Shown piece by piece: positions 32,901 to 43,400 of a stretch of 64,000 bases of DNA. Source of the stretch: Cyanophora paradoxa (taxonomy: Eukaryota > Glaucocystophyceae > Cyanophorales > Cyanophoraceae); assembly GCA_004431415.1 (NCBI GenBank), contig QPMI01000667.1:1-64000 (forward strand), written 5' to 3'. Every line of letters begins with the position of its first letter. Position 1 is the first letter of the stretch. The position numbers were made by a program, and so were the translations under genes. The notes under the pieces are model-generated. The model was not told the origin of the DNA, did no database searches, and worked only from the letters and a program-made list of their open reading frames with translations.

Positions 32901-35689
32901 TCAGCTATTCGATTGTATGAGAAAGTGCGGGGCGGAATGGGCGCGCTCCGCCGCGTCCGGGTCGCGGAGAAAGGCGCGGCTGGCGCCGGGGCGGGCGGCC
33001 TCGAGGAAGACGAGGAGGGGGCCCCAGGCGTCGGCCGCAGCGTACTCGACCTGCCCCGCGCTCAGCTCTCCCGCCCCCCACGCGCTGCCCCCCAGCGTCA
33101 GCGAGGGAGGGGGGGCCGAGTTCGAGGCGGGCGGCGAGGGGGCACACCTGCGGGCGTGCTCCTTGCGGAGGGGGCGGGGGAGGGCGGGGGCGAGGAGGCG
33201 GGGGAGGGCGAGGGAGGGCCCCGAGTGGCGCAGGGCGAGGGCGCGCGCCGCGAGGGGCCCCGGCTGCGTCAGCTCGCACGCCACCCCGAGCCCCTCCCGC
33301 ACCCGCCGCCCCTCCTCCCCGCTCAACACCCCGCCCTCGGCCGCCCCCGCCTCCTCCAGCACCGCCCCCAGCGCCCCGGGGGCGCCCCCCAGCGCGCACG
33401 TGCGGAACAGCGCGCAGACGTTGGGCGAGGCGACCTGCGCGGGGCGGGGCCGGCCGCCCGTGAGGGGCCGGCGGGACGCGTTGCGTGCGCGTGTGCACCT
33501 GCACGAGGGCGGTGGGGGCCGGCGGCTGGTCGCGGCCCGCCGACGGCGGCCACTCTGCGCGCTCTAAGCACAAGCGACGGGGGAGGCGGGTGGAGAGGGG
33601 GCGGAGCGGGCCACGCGGACCGAGGTCGAGGGCCAGGGCGCGGGGCAGGCCGGCCGCCGCCGCCGCCTCGAGGTCCTCCCTCAGCATGCGAACGGCCTCC
33701 TCGGGGCCGCCCGCCCGGGGCCGGCGGCGCCGTCGACGAGGAGGACGGCGCAGGCGAGGCGCAGCTCGGCATCGCCTCCACCTCCGCCTCCGTCGGCAGC
33801 TCCCGCAGGCCCGGCAGCAGCGCGAGGGACTCGTCGGGGGCGGGCGGGGGCAGGGCCGGCCCCGGGGCGAGGGCGGCGAGGCGGGCGAGCTGGCGCTGGG
33901 AGAAGAGGCGCGCGGCGGGCAGGGCCGCCAGCAGGGGCGCCAGGGCCGCCTCGCGCCAGCCCTCGCCCCCGCCCCGGGGTCCGCCCCGCCACGCGCCCCG
34001 CGAAGGTCTCCAGCAGCGAGTAGAGCCGCTGCGCCGCCGCGGGGCCCGCCGCCGCCGCCGCCGGCAGCGCCGCCCGCAGCGCCGCCGCGGCGCGCTCGGC
34101 GGCCTCGGGGCGGAGGGAAGCGGTGGCGGCGGAGCGCAGGAGGGGCCCCGCCTCCGCCTCGGCGGCCTCGAGCTCGGGGCAGGCCGGCGGGCCCGCGGCC
34201 GGGAGCTCGCCGCGGGGCCCGAGGGCGGCCAGGAGCCGCTCGAGGTGGGCGCGCTGGCGCGAGGAGAGGCCGCCGGCGCCGAGCGCGAGGCGCGCCGCCT
34301 CGAGCGCCGCCGCTCGGAGGCGCCCGTCCGCCTCGCCGCCGGCCGCGAAGGGGTCCCCGAGGGCCGCCGCGAGGGCGTACAAGGGCTCCGCGCCGGCCCC
34401 CGCGCCGGCCGCCCGGGCCGCCTCCAGCGCGCGCCCGCCGCCTCCGCGCGCGCCCCGGCGCCCTTCGCCGCCCGCAGCGCCCGCAGCGCCGCGCGGAGCG
34501 CCTCTCCCGGCCCGCCGCCGCCGGCGGCGACCGCTTTCGGACGGGCCGCCGCCGCCGCCGCGGCGCGGGCCCGGCGGAAGCTCGCGCCCATGGACATGAG
34601 CTGCGGGGGCGCGGTTGGAGGGCGCCAAGCGGGGCAGGCGCGGCGGCGGCGCGCGGCGCGCCTGCATGGCCCACTCGGAGGCGACGGTGCGCTGGAGCTG
34701 CCCGAGCGCCGGCGCCGCCCGACGGAGCAGCGCGAGGAAGGTCGCGGCGACGGCGAGCTTGCCTCCTCCCCCGCGGGGCCCGCCGCCGCCTCCCCGCCCC
34801 GCTCCGCCGCCAGCGCGAAGGCACGGGCGGCGAGGGCGAAGAGCAGCGCGCGGCAGGCCCCGCAGCAGCACGCCGGCGCCGCCAGCACGGCCGTCGCCGT
34901 CCCCTCGAGCTCCCGCAGCGGCAGCGCCCCGCACGCCGCCGGCGTGGCCCCCGCCAGCGCCGGCGAGGCGGCGGGGCAGCCGGGGACGGGCTCGGGGGGC
35001 GGGCCGGGGCGCCAGCGCCCCTCGTCGACCTCGCGGGGCAGCTGCCCGCGCTGCGGGTGATGCTTGGCGCAGTGCACGCGGCTGCAGCTGCGGTAGACGC
35101 AGCGCGTCGTCCGGAAGCAGGCCGGGTGGTAGAAGAGCTCGTTCGGGTTGCGCGCGAACGGGCACGCCGCGCCGTGCACGCACCGCATCCCCTCCCAGTT
35201 CTGCCGGCGCGCCGGGCTTGTGAGCAAAGAACCGCTGCGCGGCGCAGGCGAGGCGGAGCGGACGTAGTCGAGGCAGAAGAACGGCTCGTACTGCTGCCAG
35301 GGCCGCCTCAGCTCGTACTGCGGTGAGGGGCAGCGTCTCAGGCGCGCGAGCGTTCACGGTAAATTAGCGCGCACATCCGCGTGAGCTCCAAAGCAAACGA
35401 TCGCGGAAGGGCAACTCTTGCCCCTGCACATCGACGTCTTGAAGTTCTCGATGTACTCGTCATCGGTCGTGGTCAGCCAGGGAGGCTCGCGACCCTCCAG
35501 AAAGCGTAGCGCCCGCTCCGCGAGCGCTCGATCAGCCCTCTGAGGCTCGTCCTCCCTCTCGTCTTCATCGTCTGCCAGGTCGACCACCGCTGCAGCTGGA
35601 CCCAGCGGCGCACGGGCTTGCTCGGCACCGGCTGACGTCGGCGCCGCCAGCGCATCCGCTCGTTTCGACCCGCCGCCTTTCCACTTCAT
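32901..35689 (-). CDS. Tandem CCCH zinc-finger protein fused to a 3'-5' exonuclease domain
   Basis: Probable RNA-binding and RNA-trimming protein. First in-frame ATG 35689. N-terminal fingers resemble the plant TZF/Unkempt type: FKTSMCRGKSC with CFGAHAD, FFCLDY joined to NWEGMRCVHGAACPFARN, then ELFYHPACFRTTRC, VYRSCSRVHCAKHHP. A long Ala-rich helical region follows (35000-33700). The C-terminus is a DEDDy exonuclease: motif I ALALDLEWPP made by an intron join (about 33565-33633, donor GTCCGCG), TALVQ, then NVCALFRTCALGG, and motif III SAGQVEYAAADAW (Tyr and Asp present). Around motif II I read SGEEGRRVREGLGV, where relatives have Gly-Asp. The stop is at 32901-32903. Two frame changes (about 34450 and 33985) are explained only by unusually short introns (about 20 and 31 nt) or by sequence indels. 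No stop-plus-start separates the two halves, so I read one gene. Confidence 0.65.
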
Positions 35690-35896
35690 CGTGTACAGCG
35701 CTCGCGTACAGCGCTCGCATCGCCTTCTTTCGAACTCTGTAGCCCACTCGGAGTTCTTCCCCCCTCTACTTTCTCGCGCTCCATTCTCGACAATCGGCTG
35801 CTGCAGAGCGTCCAGCACGCGCCGTGAGCGCTGCGCGCTGCGTCGGCCAGCCCGCTACCAGTCCAGCGTCGTGAGCTTCGCCTTCGTCGTAGCAAG
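35690..35896. promoter_or_regulatory. Bidirectional promoter region (CCCH-exonuclease / eIF2D)
   Basis: 207 bases between the chosen start codons. The 5' side of the CCCH gene stays open upstream of its ATG, so a non-ATG or upstream start cannot be excluded. A short direct repeat, TACAGCGCTCGC, occurs at about 35694 and 35708. Confidence 0.5.
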
Positions 35897-38607
35897 ATGT
35901 TCAAGAAGAGCTTCACCGTCACCTCGCAGTCGCTCATTAGCGGCAAGGACGCCAAGAAGGTTCGCGTCCCGGCCGTCCCGCGCGATACCGCGCGTCCATC
36001 TGAGCGCGGCGCGTGCAGCTGAAGGCGTCGCTGCGGGAGAAGCTGCCTGGCGTGACCGAAGATGCCGTTAACGAGATTTTGCCCGGCAAGGGTGCGCTGC
36101 AAGTGCCGCCGCCGAAGTTGTCGGTGGGCAGCGGACTGACGCCGGGCCTCGCGAGCAGCGGACATCAATGCGGAGAAGCTGAGCAACAAGGCGATCGTAT
36201 ACGCGCACGCTGGCCAGGCGCCCGTCTGCATCGACGCGGACGGGCGCGGGGACCTCTACCCGACGGTGTACGCGCTGTGGCAGCGGCCCGACATGCTCCC
36301 GCCCATCTTCATCTGGTACCCCGTCAGCGAGTACATTCTGAACGGCGCCGGCACGCGATCCCGCCCCCCGACCGCTCTCCGCGGGAGGCCGGCCCGCGAA
36401 CGCGCGCGCTCGCAGACCTCATGCTGCCGGGCGTGGTCCAGGACGGGCACCTGCTGGCGGAGCCCTTCAAGAAGGGCCAGAAGCGCGCCGTCTTCGTCCG
36501 CGGCAACAGGCCCGCCCCCGCCCCCGCCCCCGCCCCCGCCCCCGCCGGCGCGCGCGCCGGGCTGACGTGCGGGGCAGGCACCCGATCGCGGTGGGGGAGA
36601 TGCTGGTGGACAGCGCCGGCGTGGAGAAGAACGGGTACCGGGGCAAGGGCATGCGCGTCGTCCACTTCTACCGCGACGGCGTCTGGTGCGCGCCCGCCCT
36701 CGACGGCCCCGGGGGGGGGCCGGGGAGGTGGCGTGAGGCGGGGGCGGCGGGCAGGGCGATGGGCCCGCGGACGGTGCCGAACGAGGGCTTCCTGGAGGCG
36801 CGCGTGGTGCCCGAGGCGGGCCCCTCGGAGGAGGACGACGCCGCGCACGCCGCCGCGATGGGCGCCGGCGGCGAGCACGGCGAGGAGGGCAGCGGCGGCA
36901 GCGGGGGCGAGGAGGAGGGGGCCGAGGGCGGCGACGGCGAGGCGGCCGGCAAGGGCGAGGCAGGGCCAAGGAGGAAGAGGCGGGCGCCCAGGAGGCCCCC
37001 GCCCCGCCGCTGCCTCGTCGTCGTCGGCGGCGCCGGCCGCGCCAGCCGCGGCGGCGGTGTCGGTGCGGGGGGGGGGGCGGTGGCGGGAGGCGGGGCGGGC
37101 TGAGGCGGGGGGCCCCGGCCCCGGGGCGGCGCAGGCGGAGGAGATGGACGCGCTGATGGAGACGAGCCTCCTCTTCGCCCTCAAGTTCCGCATCTCCGAG
37201 GACGGTCCGCCCGCCCCGCCCCGCCCCGCCCCCGCCCCGCTCGGGCGCTCGAGCGCTCAGCGGGGAGGCGCGGGCCAGAGCTGCCGATGAACGAGTCGAC
37301 GCTCTACTCGAAGCACGTGCTGGCGTGCCGCCCCGCGGGGACGACCATCGACGTGAAGAAGTCCTCCTACAAGAAGCTCGGCAAGTTCCTGGACGCGATG
37401 GAGAAGCGCAAGCTGCTCAAGACGAAGGACCAGCGGGGCACGACGAACGTCGTCTCGGTGAACAAGCAGCACCCGGACGTGGCGGCCTACGTCCCCAGGC
37501 ATAAGCCGGCCGACGAGGCCGAGGCGCACGCCCACGCGCACGCCGGCGGCGGCGGGGGCGGCTCGGGGGAGGGCTCGGGGGCGGGGGCCGGGGCGAGCCG
37601 GGGGGCCCCCGTGATCACGGAGATGTACGGGCAGACGACGCTGACGAAGGCGGTCTTCGCGGCGACCCCGACCGGCTCCGCCCAGCAGCACTTCACCGCC
37701 AAGGAGGCCCGGCAGGTCGCCCCCGGCCCCGCGCCCGGCCCCCGCGGTCGCCGTCCCCGGGGCGAGGCGGCGGGGCCAGGTGATGATGGAGTACCTGGAG
37801 AAGGAGAACCTGCGGAAGGCGGAGGACCGCGGCCGCGTCGTGCTCGACGGGCCCCTCTGCGACGGTGCGCCACGGCCCCCGCGCCCCTCTCCGCTCTGCG
37901 CCCATCGCTCGCTCGCGCCCGGCAGCGCTCTTCAAGGGCGACAAGATCGCCGTCGCCGACATCCCCACGCACATGCGCATGGAGGACCTCATGGAGCGGT
38001 GCCCGCCCCCTCCCCGCGCCCCCCGCGCCCCCCGCGCCTCACCCGCCGCGCCCCGCGCAGCTTCCTCCACCGCCTGCAGCCGATGTACGCCATCGCCTTC
38101 GAGGGCAGCGGCGAGCGCCCGACGCTCAAGTGCGCGCCGCCCCGCGCCCCGCCGCCCTGCCCGCGGGCTTGGAGGCGAGGGACGGGCGCAGGAAGGGGAC
38201 GGTGAAGCCGGTGCAGATCGTGACGGAGCAGCGGGGCGGGCGCAAGTACGTGACGCACGTCTCCGGCCTCGAGACCTTCGGGCTCGACCCCGAGGAGCTC
38301 TCCAAGGCGCGCCGGGCCCCCCGGGACCCCCCCGCCTGGGGCGCCGAGCGGGCGGGGCGGGGGCGGGGCGGCAGGAGTTCCAGCACCACTTCGCGTGCAG
38401 CTCGTCGACGGCGGAGCTGCCGGGCAAGTTCAACGCCAACCGCGAGGTCCTCGTCCAGGGTACCCCCTGCCCTCTGCCGGCTCCTGGCGGTACCCCCGCG
38501 CACTGGGCCGGGCAGGGCACGTGCTGAAGGAGGTGGGGGAGTATCTGCACGCCAAGTACCGCATCCCCCGCAAGTTCATCGAGGTGCAGGACAAGACCAA
38601 GAAGTGA
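35897..38607 (+). CDS. EIF2D: Eukaryotic translation initiation factor 2D (ligatin)
   Basis: Delivers initiator tRNA to the 40S P site independently of GTP and helps recycle post-termination complexes. Start ATG 35897: MFKKSFTVTSQSLISGKDAKK. The N-terminal DUF1947/PUA part reads LREKLPGVTEDAVNEILPGK, LYPTVYALWQRPDMLPP, then ADLMLPGVVQDG and GKGMRVVHFYRDGVWC. A low-complexity acidic linker follows (36700-37100). The SWIB/MDM2-like domain is DVKKSSYKKLGKFLDAMEKR. The SUI1 domain contains TVKPVQIVTEQRGGRKYVTH and TFGLDPEELSK, and ends KYRIPRKFIEVQDKTKK. Domain order and the KKxK end match animal eIF2D; MCTS1 and DENR are separate proteins elsewhere. Introns are short with donors such as GTTCGCG and GTGCGC. 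Stop at 38605-38607. Confidence 0.93.
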
Positions 38608-38826
38608 GGCGCCCGGCCCCAGCTGGGCCCTCTAGGTCCCGTGTCAGCGGGAGTTGTTCGAATTCCTTCAATTTTGCACTCGTTCCCAGCGGAAGGACAG
38701 AGATGCGACTTCCGTGCTCTAAGCCGGCTTTCGGATCCCGAGTGCGTCGCTCAAGCCAGTGGCCAGTGGCGAGGGCATCGGCTCGAACTCCTTTGCGCGG
38801 TGGCCGGCACAGAGGAAGAGGGGGGG
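38608..38826. other. Convergent 3' spacer
   Basis: 219 bases between the stops of eIF2D (+) and the membrane-protein gene (-). Nothing recognisable. Confidence 0.5.
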
Positions 38827-40101
38827 TCAGAGGGCGCGGTCGGCGCGGGAGGGGTGGCGGCGGGAGGGGTCGAGCTGCTCGTCCCAGGTGTGGACGCGGC
38901 GCCAGGAGCCGAGGGCCCCGACGTAGAGGTCGACGCGGGTGGAGGAGAGCTTGGGGCGCACCCAGGCGAGCTTGAGCCACGCCAGGTCGTACACCTCCAC
39001 GTCCACCGAGATCCGCGCCAGCGGCGCCGCGATCGCCCCTGCCCCCGCCCCGGCCCCTCAGCGGGGCAGGCGCCGGCGGGGGCGCGGGGCGCGGGGCGGG
39101 ACCGGCGATGCGGGCGGCGAAGTCGGCGCCGGCCTGGATGGGGACGGCGCGGGCGGCGCTCTCGGCGGCGCGGCGCGCCTCCTCGCGCACGTAGAAGTCG
39201 TGGAAGGTGCCGGAGGCCGGCCGCGAGAAGACCGCCCACAGGCCCGCCACCGCGCACAGGAAGCCGGCCACCTGCCCCGGCACGCTCCCCCCATCAGAGG
39301 GGGCGGGGCGGGGCGCGGGGCCGGCTCGCCTCGCGGCCGAAGAAGTCGACGAGGAGGTTGAAAGCGACGGTGAGGATGGCGCTGCCGGCGGCGAGGCCCG
39401 CCACGGGGCTCCACTGCTTCGCCGACTCCTCCACGTCCACCGCCGGCGAGCCCGAGCCCGGCGACTCCGCAGCAGCGGCCGCCGCAGCCGCCTTCGTGTG
39501 CTCCGTCGGGATGAACCCCGCGCCCCTGAGGCTCGACTGCCGCCCCGCCCCCGCGCGCGTCTGAGCCGGCGCAGGCGCGGCATCCAGCGGCAGAGCTCTC
39601 AGCGTCGCACGAAAAAGTCTGCGTGGGCGGGGTCCTGCAGAAGGGCGAGCGCCGCCGCCACCACGCCGCCTGGGCCGCCGTCAGCTTCAACGCTAGGAGG
39701 ATCACAAGCAGCGCTGCGATGCAGGCCCGCCGCCGCCGGCGGCGGCGGGTGGGCGCACCGGCGATGATGTATGCCGCACGGTACGCGGAGGAAGTCTGCG
39801 CATGCGCCGACGTCGAACTCGAGGAGCCTTCTGAACCCGACGACTCCCCATTCCTCCATCCGCCGGCCGCGGCCGCGGCCGTGGCCGCAGCGCCGCTGAA
39901 CGAGCGCCGGACGGGCGTGTGCGCCGCTTGATGCACCTGGGCTAGACATGATTTTCTCCGGCAAGTTACGTATGCAAACGGGCTCGCCGCCGCCGCACCG
40001 GCCGCCAGCATCGCAGGAGGCTGCAAGAGAGCTTGGCGTGCGGCCAGCGCCGGGGCGGCGGCGCGCAGCAGCCGTGCTGCCGTGTGCGAGCCGAGCGACA
40101 T
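38827..40101 (-). CDS. Unknown organelle-targeted membrane protein
   Basis: Not recognised. Start ATG 40101 gives MSLGSHTAARLLRAAAPAL, an Arg/Ala-rich amphipathic leader without acidic residues, like a mitochondrial or plastid transit peptide. A Ser-rich segment is followed by a first hydrophobic helix after an Arg run (CIAALLVILLALKL). An 84-nt intron (donor GTGCGAC) joins PTQTFS to GAGFIPTEHTKA. Two more hydrophobic stretches follow, GLAAGSAILTVAFNLLVDFF and VAGFLCAVAGLWAVFS. The last exon, VDVEVYDLAWLKLAWVRPKL then STRVDLYVGALGSWRRV, looks like a small soluble beta-rich domain. The stop is at 38827-38829. About 300 residues after splicing. It shares a promoter with the tRNA thiolase CTU1, which says little about its job. 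Confidence 0.6.
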
Positions 40102-40284
40102 CGCTGTTGTAGAGAGCTGACCGTCACTGTTGATCTCAGTTGATCGCTGTTGATCACAGTTGATCACTGTTGATGCTCGAACGGGGTACGCGAACAACGA
40201 AGCAGCAGTGCAAGCGCTCCTGCACTCAGGGGGACGTCTAGGGGCCGCTTCGACCATTTCCAAGCCGGTGCAGCCGCGCCGCGC
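40102..40284. promoter_or_regulatory. Bidirectional promoter with helically phased TGATC repeats
   Basis: 183 bases between divergent start codons. TGATC begins at 40131, 40141, 40151 and 40161, with TGATG at 40171: a 10-bp period, close to one helical turn, inside an A+T-richer patch. This would put one face of the DNA at the same five sites, as for cooperative binding of a dimeric or oligomeric factor. Confidence 0.6.
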
Positions 40285-42195
40285 ATGGCGCCGCCGAGCT
40301 GCAGCGCATGCGGGGGGCGGGCGGCGCTCCGGCGGCCAAAGACAGGCGACAGTCTGTGTCGAGACTGCTTCTTCGATGTGTTCGAGCGAGAGATCCACGA
40401 GACGATCGTCGAGAACCGCCTCTTCAGGCCCGGCGACCGCGTCGCCATCGCCGCGTCGGGCGGAAAGGGTGCGGGCCGCGCAAGAATACTTAGCTACGCG
40501 CTGCGCCGGCGCTCGCACCGAGCGGGTCGTTCCGGCCGCGCAGACTCGACGGTGCTGGCGCACGTCCTGACGACGCTGAACGAGCGGCACGGCTACGGCC
40601 TCGACCTCTTCCTCCTCTCCATCGACGAAGGTATCACAGGCTACCGCGACGACTCGATCGAGGCGCGCCCGCGCCCCGCGCGCGCCGCCGGCAGTCGGTC
40701 CCCGCCGACTGGTGGCCCGCACCGCAGACGGTGAAGCGCAACTCGGAGCAGTACCGCGTGCCGCTAAAGATCGTCTCGTACAAGGACCTCTACGGCTGGT
40801 CCATGGACGACATCGTCAAGGCCATCGGCCTCAAGAACAACTGTGCGCGCCCCGCGGCCGGCCCGACGGCCCGCGCCCTCGTCTCGCCTCCGAGAGCGCC
40901 GCGCGGCTCGCGCACGCAGGCACGTTCTGCGGCGTGTTCCGGAGGCAGGCGCTGGACCGCGGGGCAACGCTCATGAAGGCGGACAAGATGGCGACGGGCC
41001 ACAACGCCGACGACGTCGCCGAGACCGTCCTCATGAACAGTGTGCCGCGCACGCGTACCCCTCCCGCGCACGCCCGACGCCGGACAGTCCTGCGGGGCGA
41101 CATCGCGCGGCTGCGGCGGTGCACGAGCATCGTGACGGGCTCCGAGGGCCACCTCCCCCGCTGCAAGCCCTTCAAGTTCACCTACGAGAAGGAGATCGTC
41201 ATGTACGCTTGTTTCCTCCGCTCTTGCTTTTCTGTACCCCTGTTGGACCCTGATCCCAGGGGGGTACAGGTACGCCTATTTCAAGCGGCTCGACTACTTC
41301 AGCACGGAGGTTCTATCCTTGCAGCCCCCCCCCGTAAAGCGTACCCCCCTCCTGACGCCGGCCGCAGTGCGTGTACTCCCCGAACGCGTACCGCGGCTAC
41401 GCGCGCGAGTTCCTCAAGGACCTGGAGGCGATCCGCCCCGCCGCCATCATCGGTCCGCCTCGTACCCCGCCGGTGGCCTGTTCCGCGTGAACGCGGTACC
41501 CCCAGACGTGATCCGGTCGGGAGAGAGCTTCCAGGCGGACGAGGCGGCGCGCTCCGCCGTGCAGGGTGCGCCCCGCCCGGCCCCCTGTACCCCCGGGCCC
41601 CGGCGCCGGCTGACGGGGGTACAGGGCGGTGTGAGCGGTGCGGGTACATCGCGAGCCAGGCGCGGTGCAAGGCGTGCGTGCTGCTCGAGGGGCTCAACTC
41701 CGGCCTGCCCCGCACCGCCATCGGCACCTCCCGCAAGTACCGGTGCCCTGCTTCCGCCCACCCCCGCTCCCCCTGCCCTCAGAGCCGCGCCCCCCGAGCC
41801 GGCCTCGCGCAGCGGCGCGGCGCCAGCTACTCCGGGCGGGTGCGGGGGCGCGGGGGAGGGCGGGTGCGGCGGGGACGGGGCGTGCGGGCGGGAGGGGCGG
41901 GGGCGGGGCGTTGCCGCGGCGGCTGCAGTGGCAGGCGCGGCGGCGCGGGCGGAAGGAGGCGCGCAAGGCCGCCGCCGCCGCCGGCTGCGGCGCGGCGCCG
42001 GCGGCGGCGGAGGAGGGGGAGGCGGAGGTGGAGGAGGGGGAGGGAGCCGAAGGCGGGCTGCTGGGCCTTCTGGCGGGGGGGGAGGGGCCGGAGCCGCCCG
42101 CCCCGGCACCGGGCCCCGCCCCGGCCCCCGCCCTGGGGCCCGAGCGGAGCAGACCGGTGCCCCCGCGGGGGGCGACCTCCATACACGACTGGTAG
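40285..42195 (+). CDS. CTU1: Cytoplasmic tRNA 2-thiolation protein 1 (Ncs6/Ctu1)
   Basis: ATP-pyrophosphatase-type enzyme that, with Ctu2, adds the 2-thio group to wobble uridine of tRNA Lys, Glu and Gln, using sulfur from Urm1. Start ATG 40285: [19 protein letters not shown], then LCRDCFF, forming the N-terminal zinc site. The PP-loop [13 protein letters not shown] is split by an intron after GGK (donor GTGCGG, about 40470). Further motifs: [40 protein letters not shown] (second zinc or Fe-S cysteines), [40 protein letters not shown], and [23 protein letters not shown]. The C-terminal extension, Ala/Glu-rich and ending ATSIHDW, is less certain because several frames are open there. Donors include GC (about 40664). 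Confidence 0.92.
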
Positions 42196-43400
42196 CCGCT
42201 GAGCCGCGCGGCCCTAGGCCTCCTTCCCCCTTCCCGACCTCGAAACTCGCCCCTCGCCTCCCCCCTGCCTCGGGCATCTCTATTCGCCTCCGTGCTCGAT
42301 CGCATTCGACTTCAGGATTCCGGATCCTGCCTTAGAGCTGCAATCGCCACTCAGTGTGTGGCTAGTCTGATATCCGCCAATTGCCAAGTTGCGCACATGC
42401 ATGCATATCATAGTATGCTCAGTCGCCCCGTGACATTAAATACACTGACATTCAGAACAATTCAAGGTCGAGGATATCGATCGGGCCGTATGGATATCAG
42501 AATATAAATTCCCTCCGAATCATCGAATCTCTAAATCTTCGATTCAAGCCTTGCAAGTTGAAGGCTTCTATCGACATCTACTACCGGCTTGAGGGCCCAG
42601 ATTGCAGCTGCAGAGCCTACAAGGCTTCGAATTCAAAGCTTAATTAAGCTTTGCCAAGTTTTGGAGCCTTCAAAGGCTTTGAAGAAAAAAATCATGAATA
42701 GAACTACAATGTTGAATGCGCGCCGTGGCGGTGCATAGACACAAGTGAACTTCGTAACACGGTAAATGTACACGTGATTTCGATACATATCTATACGTAC
42801 ACTGTGGGACGTACTACGGTAAAGAGTTGCTGAGCATGATGAGGTGTTCAAAAATACGGTAGTATCGTACTACATGATGAAACGCCACTGTGCCACCATC
42901 GGCCAGGGTGCTGTGACTGTAAATGAAAAAGGAATTAATGAACGGGATCGAAAAAGGTGGCTTGCCAGTCACTGAGTTGCCAAGTTGAGCTTATTCTACG
43001 GTAAATAGAAGCCAACATCTACTACTAGGCTAGGCTATCTAAGACCGGCCGAGGGGGAGAGAGACAACTTGGCAATTGGAATCTCAGACTCTGAGAGCGC
43101 GGATTTATGAAGGAAGCATCGCGGCACACAATTGCAAGGAATTTAGTAACTCACTGAAGCATTGCCACGCGGCGGCACATTTCCAGTCATAAAACGCCTG
43201 TAGCTGGTATGGCAAGCAAGGAAGCGCTAGCCTGATCGATAGCGCAGTACGTGTACTACTAGGCTAAAGCTAGCGCTAGTGACTAAAGCAGGAAATTAGA
43301 TGAAACAGCCGAAACGAAACGCCGACGGTCGGACGCTCGCGCTGAAACGAAGCTCTAGATCTGTACAACAAAAAGGCCACGACCGGTGGCCCCGCCCAAG
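42196..43400. other. Large A+T-rich convergent spacer with repeated motifs
   Basis: 1.2 kb between the stops of CTU1 (+) and the receiver gene (-). No coding frame with family features. The 11-mer TTGCCAAGTTG occurs at 42381 and 42977 and, inverted, at 43065; a fourth copy lies at 49026. AGCGCTAGC lies at 43223 and, inverted, at 43269. The phrase ACTACTAGGCTA appears near 43020 and 43255. Confidence 0.6.

Noticed and set aside
32901-35689. Reading the CCCH and exonuclease parts as a pseudogene because of frame changes
   Set aside because: One change is resolved by a normal intron, catalytic motifs I and III are intact, and the remaining two are in GC runs where indels or tiny introns are possible.
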